Source: Scandinavium manionii
Lineage (GTDB): Bacteria; Pseudomonadota; Gammaproteobacteria; Enterobacterales; Enterobacteriaceae
Direction: 5' to 3'
NCBI RefSeq assembly: GCF_024764775.1
Contig: NZ_JALIGC010000037.1
Span: 372,001 to 436,000, forward strand
Length of the DNA stretch: 64,000 bases
Under the pieces are notes generated by a model. That model was not told where the DNA came from. It did no database searches and was given only the letters and a program-made list of their open reading frames with translations. Numbering within the stretch: position 1 is the stretch's first letter; each line of letters opens with the position of its first letter. Below are positions 8,651 to 15,606 of the stretch, one piece after another. Made by a program: the position numbers and the translations under genes.

Positions 8651-9970
8651 ATGGATGAATTCAAACCAGAAGACGATCTGAAGCCCGATCCCAGCGATCG
8701 TCGTGCTGGTCGTTCCCGTCAATCTTCCGATCGTGAAAACGATCAGCAGATTAACTTCGATGACGTCGATCTCGACGCTGACGAACGCCGCCCGTCGCGT
8801 ACCCGTAAGGTACGTGAAGAGCGCGAGGAACAAGATGAAGAAGCGTATTACGACGAGTCTGAAGAAGATCTCGAAGCGGAAGAGCCTGTAGAGCAACGCC
8901 CGCGCAAACGCAAAAAAAAGCCAGCCAGTAAACCGGCTTCCCGACAGTACATCATGATGGGTGTGGGTATTCTGGTTCTGCTGCTGCTGATTGTTGGGAT
9001 TGGCTCTGCGCTGAAAGCGCCGTCATCTTCCAGCGAGCAGGCATCTACTGATGCGAAGAGCATCGATCTGAACGCGAACAACGGAGCACCAGCCGACCAG
9101 GCTAATGGCGCGCAGCCTGTCCCTGGCACTGCGCCAGTGGATCCGAATGCCGCGAATTCTCAGCAGGATGTTTCCCTGCCGCCAATCTCTTCTACCCCAA
9201 CTCAGGGTCAGAATACTGCTGCGCCGCAAGGCCAACAGCGTGTCGAAGTGCAGGGTGACCTGAACAACGCGCTGACTCAACAGCAGGGCCAGATTGATGG
9301 TGCCGTTGCAAACTCCACGCTGCCGACAGAACCTGCAACCGTTGCGCCAGTGCGTAATGGTAATGCTTCACGTCAGCCAACCAACACCGCAGAAAGTGCA
9401 CCTGCTGCCACGACCCGTCCAGAGCGTAAACACGCTGTGATCGAGCCGAAGCCGCAGAGCAAACCGCAGGCGACAGCGAAAGCCGTAGAACCTAAGCCGG
9501 TTGCGCAGCCTAAGCACACTGAAACTGCGGCGACCAGCACGCCAGCAAAATCTACCGCACCAGCGGCAGAGCCGGCTAAGCCTGCTGCTACCAGCACCGC
9601 AAAACCGGCTGCAACGACTGCAGCGCCAGCCGCAGCAGCGACTGCAACGGCAGCGACTGCAACGGCAGCGGGTAAAGAAACCGGTGATGTTGGCTCGCTC
9701 AAAACTGCTCCGGGCTCGCAGTACACCCTGCAGCTCAGCAGCTCGTCAAACTATGACAACCTGAACAACTGGGCGAAGAAAGAGAACATCCAGAAGTACG
9801 TGGTCTACCAGACGACCCGTAACGGTCAGCCCTGGTATGTGCTGGTCAGTGGTATGTATGCGACAAAAGACGATGCGAAACGTGCCGTTGCTGCGCTGCC
9901 TGCCAATGTCCAGGCGAAAAACCCATGGGCGAAACCGTTGCATCAGGTACAGTCCGACCTGAAACAATAG
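8651..9970 (+). CDS. damX: Cell division protein DamX (SPOR-domain membrane protein)
   Basis: Bitopic inner-membrane protein that localises to the septal ring through its C-terminal SPOR domain, which binds denuded glycan strands. The 439-residue protein has an acidic, Arg-rich cytoplasmic region (1-98), one membrane segment (about 100-122, MMGVGILVLLLLIVGIG), a long low-complexity Ala/Pro/Thr linker and the SPOR domain at about 350-430 (YTLQLSSSSNYDNLNNW and WYVLVSGMY). The linker contains a perfect 15-base tandem duplication (9641-9670), so its length is probably variable. Confidence 0.96.
   Translation: MDEFKPEDDLKPDPSDRRAGRSRQSSDRENDQQINFDDVDLDADERRPSRTRKVREEREEQDEEAYYDESEEDLEAEEPVEQRPRKRKKKPASKPASRQYIMMGVGILVLLLLIVGIGSALKAPSSSSEQASTDAKSIDLNANNGAPADQANGAQPVPGTAPVDPNAANSQQDVSLPPISSTPTQGQNTAAPQGQQRVEVQGDLNNALTQQQGQIDGAVANSTLPTEPATVAPVRNGNASRQPTNTAESAPAATTRPERKHAVIEPKPQSKPQATAKAVEPKPVAQPKHTETAATSTPAKSTAPAAEPAKPAATSTAKPAATTAAPAAAATATAATATAAGKETGDVGSLKTAPGSQYTLQLSSSSNYDNLNNWAKKENIQKYVVYQTTRNGQPWYVLVSGMYATKDDAKRAVAALPANVQAKNPWAKPLHQVQSDLKQ
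9641..9670 (+). repeat. 15-base perfect tandem duplication in damX linker
   Basis: The unit ACTGCAACGGCAGCG occurs twice head to tail, adding five Ala/Thr-rich residues per copy without changing the frame. It lies in the disordered linker between the membrane segment and the SPOR domain. Confidence 0.9.
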
Positions 9971-9985
9971 CAGTACATGACACAG

Positions 9986-10017
9986 CGCCTTCAGTCTGCA
10001 TTTGCGGGCTGAAGGCG
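9986..10017 (+). terminator. Stem-loop between damX and dam (attenuator-like)
   Basis: The arms CGCCTTCAG and CTGAAGGCG enclose a 14-base loop, followed a few bases later by a T-run (GTGTTTTT). It could be a partial terminator that limits read-through from the aroKB-damX transcript into dam. This reading is inferred from structure only. Confidence 0.55.
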
Positions 10018-10090
10018 AATGTGTTTTTAAGCGCAGGATGCTGCAGGAGCTTTTCTCCTCAGCCGGAGAAAGTGTAAGTAGCCAGACAGC

Positions 10091-10912
10091 ATGAAAAAAA
10101 ATCGCGCTTTTTTGAAATGGGCAGGGGGTAAATATCCTCTGCTGAACGATATTGAAAAACATCTGCCACAAGGCGAATGTTTGATCGAGCCCTTCGTCGG
10201 GGCCGGTTCCGTATTCCTGAATACCCGCTATTCCCGCTATATTCTTGCTGATATCAACAGCGATCTGATTGATCTCTATAACATTGTCAAAACGCGGACC
10301 CCTGAGTACATCTCTGCCGCGCAGGCGATGTTTATCCCAGCCAATAACAATGCTGAAATCTATTACCAGCTGCGGACCGAGTTCAATCAATGCCGGGAGC
10401 CGCTGCGTCGTGCAGTGCTCTTTTTGTATCTGAACCGTCATGGCTACAACGGCTTATGCCGCTATAACATGAAGGGCGAGTTCAACGTGCCGTTTGGGCG
10501 TTATAAAAAGCCGTACTTCCCGGAAGCCGAGTTAAACCATTTTGCGTACAAGGCGCAGAATGCAGAATTCCACTGCATGTCCTACGAGGACTGCATGGCG
10601 ATGGCGGACAAAGACTCCGTGGTGTACTGCGATCCGCCGTACGCGCCGCTGTCCGCGACCGCCAATTTTACCGCCTACCACACCAACAGCTTTAGCCCGG
10701 CGCAGCAAGCGCACCTGGCCGAAATGGCGGAAAAACTGGTCAGTAACCAAATTCCGGTGTTAATTTCGAACCATGACACTCCCGATACGCGTGAGTGGTA
10801 CAAAGCAGCAAAACAATTTCAGGTTAAAGTCCGGCGCAGCATCAGTAGCAACGGTGGCACGCGCAAAAAGGTGGATGAACTGCTGGCTTTGTATCGCCCA
10901 GCAAAACCATAA
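10091..10912 (+). CDS. dam: DNA adenine methyltransferase Dam
   Basis: Methylates N6 of adenine in GATC and so directs mismatch repair, SeqA-controlled initiation and phase-variable promoters. The 273-residue protein has the SAM-binding FVGAGS motif (residues 35-40), a target-recognition region rich in Arg/Tyr (about 95-140) and the catalytic DPPY tetrad at 181-184. It is slightly shorter at the C-terminus than E. coli Dam. The start MKKNRAFLKWAGGK is the family's conserved N-terminus. Confidence 0.98.
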   Translation: MKKNRAFLKWAGGKYPLLNDIEKHLPQGECLIEPFVGAGSVFLNTRYSRYILADINSDLIDLYNIVKTRTPEYISAAQAMFIPANNNAEIYYQLRTEFNQCREPLRRAVLFLYLNRHGYNGLCRYNMKGEFNVPFGRYKKPYFPEAELNHFAYKAQNAEFHCMSYEDCMAMADKDSVVYCDPPYAPLSATANFTAYHTNSFSPAQQAHLAEMAEKLVSNQIPVLISNHDTPDTREWYKAAKQFQVKVRRSISSNGGTRKKVDELLALYRPAKP

Positions 10913-10932
10913 TCGTTTTCAAGGAGATGCGG

Positions 10933-11610
10933 ATGAAACAGTATTTGATTGCCCCTTCGATTCTGTCGGCCGACTTTGCCCGTCTGGGTGAAGATACCGC
11001 GAAGGCTCTGGCGGCAGGTGGCGATGTTGTTCACTTCGACGTGATGGACAACCATTACGTACCCAATCTGACGATGGGCCCGATGGTGCTCAAAGCCCTG
11101 CGCAAATACGGCATCACCGCTCCGATTGACGTGCATCTGATGGTCAAACCCGTCGACCGCATCATTCCTGATTTTGCTGCTGCAGGCGCCAGTATTATCA
11201 CTTTCCATCCGGAAGCCTCTGAACACGTCGATCGTTCTTTGCAGCTGATTAAAGAGCATGGCTGTAAAGCGGGCCTGGTTCTCAACCCGGCGACGCCGCT
11301 GAGCTACCTCGACCACGTGATGGATAAGCTCGATGTTATCCTGCTGATGTCCGTTAACCCGGGCTTCGGCGGCCAGTCCTTTATTCCGCACACGCTTGAG
11401 AAGCTGCGTGAAGTACGCCGTCGGATTGACGTCTCGGGTTTCGACATTCGCCTGGAAGTCGACGGTGGCGTGAAAGCCAATAACATTGGTGAGATTGCTG
11501 CGGCAGGTGCCGATATGTTTGTCGCCGGCTCGGCCATTTTCGACCAGCCGGACTACAAAAAAGTGATTGATGAAATGCGCAGTGAACTGGCAAAGGTAAG
11601 TCATGAGTAA
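10933..11610 (+). CDS. rpe: Ribulose-phosphate 3-epimerase
   Basis: Interconverts ribulose 5-phosphate and xylulose 5-phosphate in the pentose phosphate pathway. The TIM-barrel protein is 225 residues from the ATG at 10933; an in-frame ATG at 10927 abuts the AAGGAG ribosome site and is too close to be used. Metal and catalytic residues are visible in HFDVMDNHYVPN, DVHLMV, MSVNPGFGGQ and LEVDGGV. Its end overlaps gph by eight bases. Confidence 0.98.
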   Translation: MKQYLIAPSILSADFARLGEDTAKALAAGGDVVHFDVMDNHYVPNLTMGPMVLKALRKYGITAPIDVHLMVKPVDRIIPDFAAAGASIITFHPEASEHVDRSLQLIKEHGCKAGLVLNPATPLSYLDHVMDKLDVILLMSVNPGFGGQSFIPHTLEKLREVRRRIDVSGFDIRLEVDGGVKANNIGEIAAAGADMFVAGSAIFDQPDYKKVIDEMRSELAKVSHE

Positions 11611-12364
11611 ATTAGAAACCATTCAGGGCGTTGCGTTTGATCTCGACGGCACGTTAGTGGATAGCGCGCCAGGCTTAACGGCAGCGGTAGACAACGCGCT
11701 GTATGCCCTGGAATTGCCGACCGCTGGCGAAGAGCGAGTGATAACCTGGATTGGTAACGGCGCCGATGTGCTGATGGAACGCGCGCTGACCTGGGCGCGC
11801 CAGGAGCGTGCCAGCCTGCGTAAAACGCAGGGCAAACCGTCGGTTGACCATAGCGATATTCCGCAAGAAGAGCAGCTACGCGTGCTACGCAAACTCTTCG
11901 ACCGTTACTACGCAGATTTCGCCGAAGAGGGCAGCTATCTGTTCCCGGCGGTGGCGGAAACGTTAAGCGCGCTGCATGCCAAAGGCCTCCCTCTGGGGCT
12001 GGTAACCAACAAGCCTTCGCCGTTCGTCGCGCCAATCCTTGACGCGTTAGATATCGCCAAATATTTCTCCGTCGTGATCGGTGGGGATGACGTAGAAAAC
12101 AAAAAACCGCACCCCGATCCGCTACTGCTGGTGGCGAAGAAATTGGGCGTGGCCCCGGAAGCGCTGCTGTTTGTTGGCGATTCCCGCAATGATATTCTCG
12201 CGGCTCAGGCCGCTGGTTGCTGTTCCATTGGCCTGACCTATGGCTACAACTATGGCGAAGCCATTGCCGACAGCAATCCCGATTTTGTTTTTGACAGCTT
12301 TAACGATTTGTTGCCCGCGCTCGGGCTCCCGCACAGTGAAATTCAGGAAGTGAAAAATGACTAA
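11603..12364 (+). CDS. gph: Phosphoglycolate phosphatase
   Basis: HAD-superfamily phosphatase that removes 2-phosphoglycolate, formed for example during repair of oxidised DNA ends. The 253-residue protein has the HAD motif I nucleophile in FDLDGTLVDS (Asp13 region), a helical cap, motif II in LVTNKP, motif III Lys in KPHPDPLLLVAKKLG and motif IV in FVGDSRNDILAA. It overlaps rpe at its start and trpS at its end, so translation is probably coupled. Confidence 0.97.
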   Translation: MSKLETIQGVAFDLDGTLVDSAPGLTAAVDNALYALELPTAGEERVITWIGNGADVLMERALTWARQERASLRKTQGKPSVDHSDIPQEEQLRVLRKLFDRYYADFAEEGSYLFPAVAETLSALHAKGLPLGLVTNKPSPFVAPILDALDIAKYFSVVIGGDDVENKKPHPDPLLLVAKKLGVAPEALLFVGDSRNDILAAQAAGCCSIGLTYGYNYGEAIADSNPDFVFDSFNDLLPALGLPHSEIQEVKND

Positions 12365-13361
12365 GCCCATCGTATTTAGTGGCGCACAGCCCTCAGGTGA
12401 ACTGACCATTGGCAACTATATGGGTGCGCTGCGTCAGTGGGTGAACATGCAGGACGATTACCATTGCATCTACTGCATTGTTGACCTGCACGCCATTACT
12501 GCCCGCCAGGACCCTGAGAAACTGCGTAAAGCCACCCTCGACACCCTGGCGCTTTACCTCGCCTGCGGTATCGATCCGGAGAAAAGCACCATCTTCGTGC
12601 AGTCTCACGTGCCAGAACATGCCCAGCTCGGTTGGGCGTTGAACTGCTACACCTATTTCGGCGAGCTGAGCCGCATGACCCAGTTTAAAGACAAGTCAGC
12701 GCGCTACGCTGAGAACATCAATGCCGGTTTGTTCGATTACCCGGTGCTGATGGCGGCAGACATTCTGCTGTATCAGACTAATCAGGTGCCGGTGGGTGAA
12801 GACCAGAAACAGCATCTGGAACTGAGCCGCGATATCGCCCAGCGCTTTAACGCGATTTACGGTGATGTGTTCAAAGTGCCTGAGCCGTTCATTCCGAAAT
12901 CCGGGGCGCGTGTTATGTCGCTGCTGGAGCCGACCAAGAAGATGTCCAAGTCTGACGATAACCGCAACAACGTTATCGGCCTGCTGGAAGATCCGAAATC
13001 CGTTGTGAAGAAAATCAAACGTGCGATGACCGACTCCGAAGAGCCGCCGGTCATCCGCTATGACGTGCAGAACAAAGCGGGCGTCTCCAACCTGCTGGAT
13101 ATCCTCTCCGGTGTGACCGGTCAGAGCGTTCAGGAGCTGGAACAGCACTTCGAAGGCAAAATGTATGGTCACCTGAAGGGCGAAGTTGCCGAGGCGGTGT
13201 CTGGCATGTTGACCGATCTGCAGGAGCGCTATAACCGCTTCCGTAACGACGAAGCGCTGTTGCAGAAGATTATGCGTGAAGGTGCGCAGAAGGCTAGCGC
13301 TCAGGCGGCTGAAACATTAAAAGCGGTGTACGAAGCCATTGGTTTTGTTGCCAGGCCGTAA
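12357..13361 (+). CDS. trpS: Tryptophanyl-tRNA synthetase
   Basis: Charges tRNA-Trp. Class I synthetase of 334 residues with the HIGH-like motif in SGAQPSGELTIGNYMGA and the KMSKS motif in the segment ending KKMSKSDDN. Length equals E. coli TrpS. It is the last gene of the dam-rpe-gph-trpS array and is closed by a terminator 18 bases downstream. The E. coli yhf/frl genes that normally follow are absent. Confidence 0.98.
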   Translation: MTKPIVFSGAQPSGELTIGNYMGALRQWVNMQDDYHCIYCIVDLHAITARQDPEKLRKATLDTLALYLACGIDPEKSTIFVQSHVPEHAQLGWALNCYTYFGELSRMTQFKDKSARYAENINAGLFDYPVLMAADILLYQTNQVPVGEDQKQHLELSRDIAQRFNAIYGDVFKVPEPFIPKSGARVMSLLEPTKKMSKSDDNRNNVIGLLEDPKSVVKKIKRAMTDSEEPPVIRYDVQNKAGVSNLLDILSGVTGQSVQELEQHFEGKMYGHLKGEVAEAVSGMLTDLQERYNRFRNDEALLQKIMREGAQKASAQAAETLKAVYEAIGFVARP

Positions 13362-13377
13362 GCGTATTAGAAAATAA

Positions 13378-13408
13378 CAAAACCGGGATAAATTTCCCGG
13401 TTTTTTTA
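13378..13408 (+). terminator. Rho-independent terminator after trpS
   Basis: The stem AAACCGGGA / TTCCCGGTTT with a small AAA-type loop is followed by seven T residues. It ends the aroK-trpS array and lies just beyond the 3' end of the convergent yhfL gene. Confidence 0.9.
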
Positions 13409-13424
13409 CGGACCGTATTGATGA

Positions 13425-13592
13425 TTAATATTCTGCCGGGCCACAGCCGCCAATAATTCGTGAAATAGAAATGGCAGGATGCAGAAGATAATCATAGCCA
13501 CAGCTTTTACTTTTGTTTTCAACGTGCCCGGAGCAGGCGCTAAGCGTGCCGACTGCGGCCAGTAAGGCTACAATTTTTATCATTCTTTTCAT
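13425..13592 (-). CDS. yhfL: Small lipoprotein YhfL
   Basis: Predicted 55-residue lipoprotein. The signal peptide (MKRMIKIVALLAAVGT) ends in the lipobox LSAC, with the lipidated Cys at residue 20, followed by a short mature part with three further Cys and the conserved C-terminal segment YDYLLHPAISIS...GGCGP, which matches E. coli YhfL. Function is unknown. It lies between trpS and cysG, as in E. coli once the frl/yhf genes are removed. The ATG is preceded on the minus strand by GGGATTACCTC, a weak ribosome site. Confidence 0.88.
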   Translation of the reverse strand: MKRMIKIVALLAAVGTLSACSGHVENKSKSCGYDYLLHPAISISRIIGGCGPAEY

Positions 13593-13688
13593 GAGGTAAT
13601 CCCTTAACTATACAAAGTGAGTTGCAGCGTGATGATGCTTAAACGAGGCGCGTCTATTATCATCGGCAGCGAGTGAATTTAAGGAATT

Positions 13689-13754
13689 ATGCGGGCGGCG
13701 ACAACGATTATTGTTATTTTGATGGGTCTGTATCTGGACATGATATTACTGTGA
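13689..13754 (+). CDS. Candidate 21-residue hydrophobic small protein
   Basis: Short frame starting ATGCGGGCGGCG, preceded by TTAAGGAATT (a ribosome site, though only about three bases from the start). It encodes an Arg followed by a mostly hydrophobic helix (ATTIIVILMGLYLDMILL), the size and shape of known small membrane proteins or type I toxins. Its 3' end enters an inverted repeat (13739-13762). I do not recognise the sequence; it could equally be a chance frame in the cysG-yhfL spacer. Confidence 0.25.
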   Translation: MRAATTIIVILMGLYLDMILL

Positions 13755-13762
13755 ATATCATG
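13739..13762. repeat. Perfect 9-base inverted repeat in yhfL-cysG spacer
   Basis: The arms CATGATATT and AATATCATG flank ACTGTG. The spacing and symmetry would suit a dimeric regulator operator or a small hairpin. It lies about 150 bases upstream of yhfL. Confidence 0.6.
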
Positions 13763-13797
13763 GGTGGGAATTATCATTTTAATAAAGGTGCTCAGGG

Positions 13798-13832
13798 TGC
13801 CGAATATTATTTTGTGTTTACAATATTCGGCA
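13798..13832 (-). terminator. Stem-loop after cysG
   Basis: The arms TGCCGAATATT and AATATTCGGCA pair perfectly over 11 bases with a 13-base loop, 13 bases beyond the cysG stop. It lacks a clear T-run on the minus strand, so it is probably a 3'-end-protecting or rho-assisted structure for nirBD-cysG. Confidence 0.6.
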
Positions 13833-13845
13833 TCCGGCAGGCTAT

Positions 13846-15219
13846 TTAGTGATTCGAATACCAGTTTAATTTTTCACGCAGTTCCACAACCCGCCCGACG
13901 ATGATCAGCGCCGGACTGGCAACCTGCTGTGCCAATTCGCTCAACTGTGCCAGGTCACCGCTGACCACGCGCTGGTTCACGGCGGTACCGTTTTCTACCA
14001 ACGCGACAGGCATATTGAGCGGCATTCCGTGTTCGGTGAGTTTCGCTTGAATGGTCGCCGCCTGATTCAGCCCCATGTAGAACACTAGCGTTTGTTTCTC
14101 CGCCGCCAGATTATGCCAGTCGAGTTCGCTTCCGGTTTTGAGATGGCCCGTCACCAGGCGCACACTTTGAGCGTAATCACGATGGGTCAGTGGAATGCCC
14201 GCATAGGCAGAACAACCTGAGGCTGCCGTAATACCTGGTACCACAGAGAACGGGATCCCGGCGTTGCACAGGGTTTCCAGCTCTTCGCCACCGCGACCAA
14301 AGATAAACGGATCACCACCTTTCAGGCGCACCACGCGTTTGCCCTTTTGCGCTTCACGCAGCAGAATTTGATTAATTTCTTCCTGCGGCACGCAGTGATA
14401 TCCCGCGCGTTTACCGACGAAAACGCGATCGGCATCGCGGCGTACCAGATTCATGATGTCGTCCGATACCAGACGGTCATAGACCACGATGTCAGCTTGC
14501 TGGATCTGCTGTAAACCTTTCAACGTCAGCAGCCCGGCATCACCCGGCCCGGCACCGACCAGTACCACTTCACCGCGATTATCCAGCGGTTCACTGAGCA
14601 GGCGTTCGGTGATTTCCGCGACCGCTTTTTCATCCTGATTTGCCAGTGACTGCGCCAGACGGTCGTTCACAAACAGTTTTTCCCAGAAACGGCGACGCTC
14701 GCCGACGCTGGCAAACTGCTTTTTCACCCGTCCACGAAGCTGGCCCGCAAAGCGGGCAACCTGGCCGAGATGCTGCGGCAACAGAGATTCCAGCTTTTCA
14801 CGCAGCAGGCGCGCCAGCACCGGAGACGTTCCACCGGAAGAGACGGCGACCATCAGCGGCGAGCGATCAATAATCGATGGCATGATGAAGCTGGCTTGTT
14901 TCGGTGCATCGACCACGTTACAGAAAATACGGCGTTGCTCTGCTTCTGTACTGACGCGCGCATTGACCGCATCGTTATCGGTGGCGGCGATCGCCAGCCA
15001 ACAGGTGTCGAGCAGCGTTGAATCAAATTCCCCTTCTACCAGCGTCAACATGCCGGCTTCGGCCCACACGTGGAACTGGGGTTCGAAGTTGAGCGCGTTA
15101 ACGGTCAGGCGTGCGCCCGCATCCAGCAGCAGGCGGGCTTTACGCTCGGCTACGTCGCCGCCTCCGACTAACAGACAGTCACGGCCACGCAGCTGGCAGA
15201 AAATGGGTAAGTGATCCAT
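13846..15219 (-). CDS. cysG: Siroheme synthase CysG (multifunctional)
   Basis: Makes siroheme from uroporphyrinogen III. The N-terminal half (about 1-200) is the NAD-dependent precorrin-2 dehydrogenase/ferrochelatase with GGGDVAERKARLLL; the C-terminal half (about 215-457) is the SAM-dependent uroporphyrinogen methyltransferase with VGAGPGDAGLLTLKG, LKGGDPFIFGRGGEE and VVPGITAA. The length of 457 residues equals E. coli CysG. Siroheme is the cofactor of NirB encoded just upstream. In E. coli nirC lies between nirD and cysG, but here only 60 bases separate them. Confidence 0.98.
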   Translation of the reverse strand: MDHLPIFCQLRGRDCLLVGGGDVAERKARLLLDAGARLTVNALNFEPQFHVWAEAGMLTLVEGEFDSTLLDTCWLAIAATDNDAVNARVSTEAEQRRIFCNVVDAPKQASFIMPSIIDRSPLMVAVSSGGTSPVLARLLREKLESLLPQHLGQVARFAGQLRGRVKKQFASVGERRRFWEKLFVNDRLAQSLANQDEKAVAEITERLLSEPLDNRGEVVLVGAGPGDAGLLTLKGLQQIQQADIVVYDRLVSDDIMNLVRRDADRVFVGKRAGYHCVPQEEINQILLREAQKGKRVVRLKGGDPFIFGRGGEELETLCNAGIPFSVVPGITAASGCSAYAGIPLTHRDYAQSVRLVTGHLKTGSELDWHNLAAEKQTLVFYMGLNQAATIQAKLTEHGMPLNMPVALVENGTAVNQRVVSGDLAQLSELAQQVASPALIIVGRVVELREKLNWYSNH

Positions 15220-15250
15220 GGGCGTCTCGCTAAGTACAGGGGAAACAAAT

Positions 15251-15271
15251 CCGGCGGCAGAACGCCGCCGG
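15251..15271 (-). terminator. GC-rich hairpin between nirD and cysG
   Basis: The arms CCGGCGGC and GCCGCCGG with an AGAAC loop fill the short spacer where nirC would stand. There is no T-run, so it is probably an intercistronic processing or REP-like hairpin rather than a true terminator. Confidence 0.55.
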
Positions 15272-15279
15272 AAGGGTCA

Positions 15280-15606
15280 TCAGGCTTTCAATTGTACCTG
15301 ACCGTCTTTCACGCGCACCTCAAAATGTGCAATGGAGTGGCTTTCATCTTCCATGCACAGGCCGTCACTGAGACGGAAGCGCTGTTTTTTCAGCGGGCTG
15401 GCGACCCACAGCTCACCGTTGTGTTCCGCGATAAGACCGCGAGACAGGACGCTTGAACCGAAAAACGGGTCGATGTTGCTGATGGCGAACACCTGCTGGT
15501 CATGATGCGGACGGAAAATCGCGACCTGCTCCTGGCCTAATAAGGCGCAGACGCCGGTAGCAGGCAGGATGGCGTCGATGTTGCAGATATTTACCCACTG
15601 GCTCAT
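15280..15606 (-). CDS. nirD: Nitrite reductase (NADH) small subunit NirD
   Basis: Small subunit of the cytoplasmic siroheme nitrite reductase. The 108-residue Rieske-like domain protein lacks the Cys/His cluster ligands typical of true Rieske proteins, as usual for enterobacterial NirD. Its start overlaps the nirB stop by four bases (ATGA type), which implies coupled translation. Confidence 0.96.
   Translation of the reverse strand: MSQWVNICNIDAILPATGVCALLGQEQVAIFRPHHDQQVFAISNIDPFFGSSVLSRGLIAEHNGELWVASPLKKQRFRLSDGLCMEDESHSIAHFEVRVKDGQVQLKA

Noticed and set aside
8896..9726. Several Ala/Val- or Arg-rich frames within damX on both strands
   Set aside because: Low-complexity shadows of the Ala/Pro/Thr linker codons, not independent genes.
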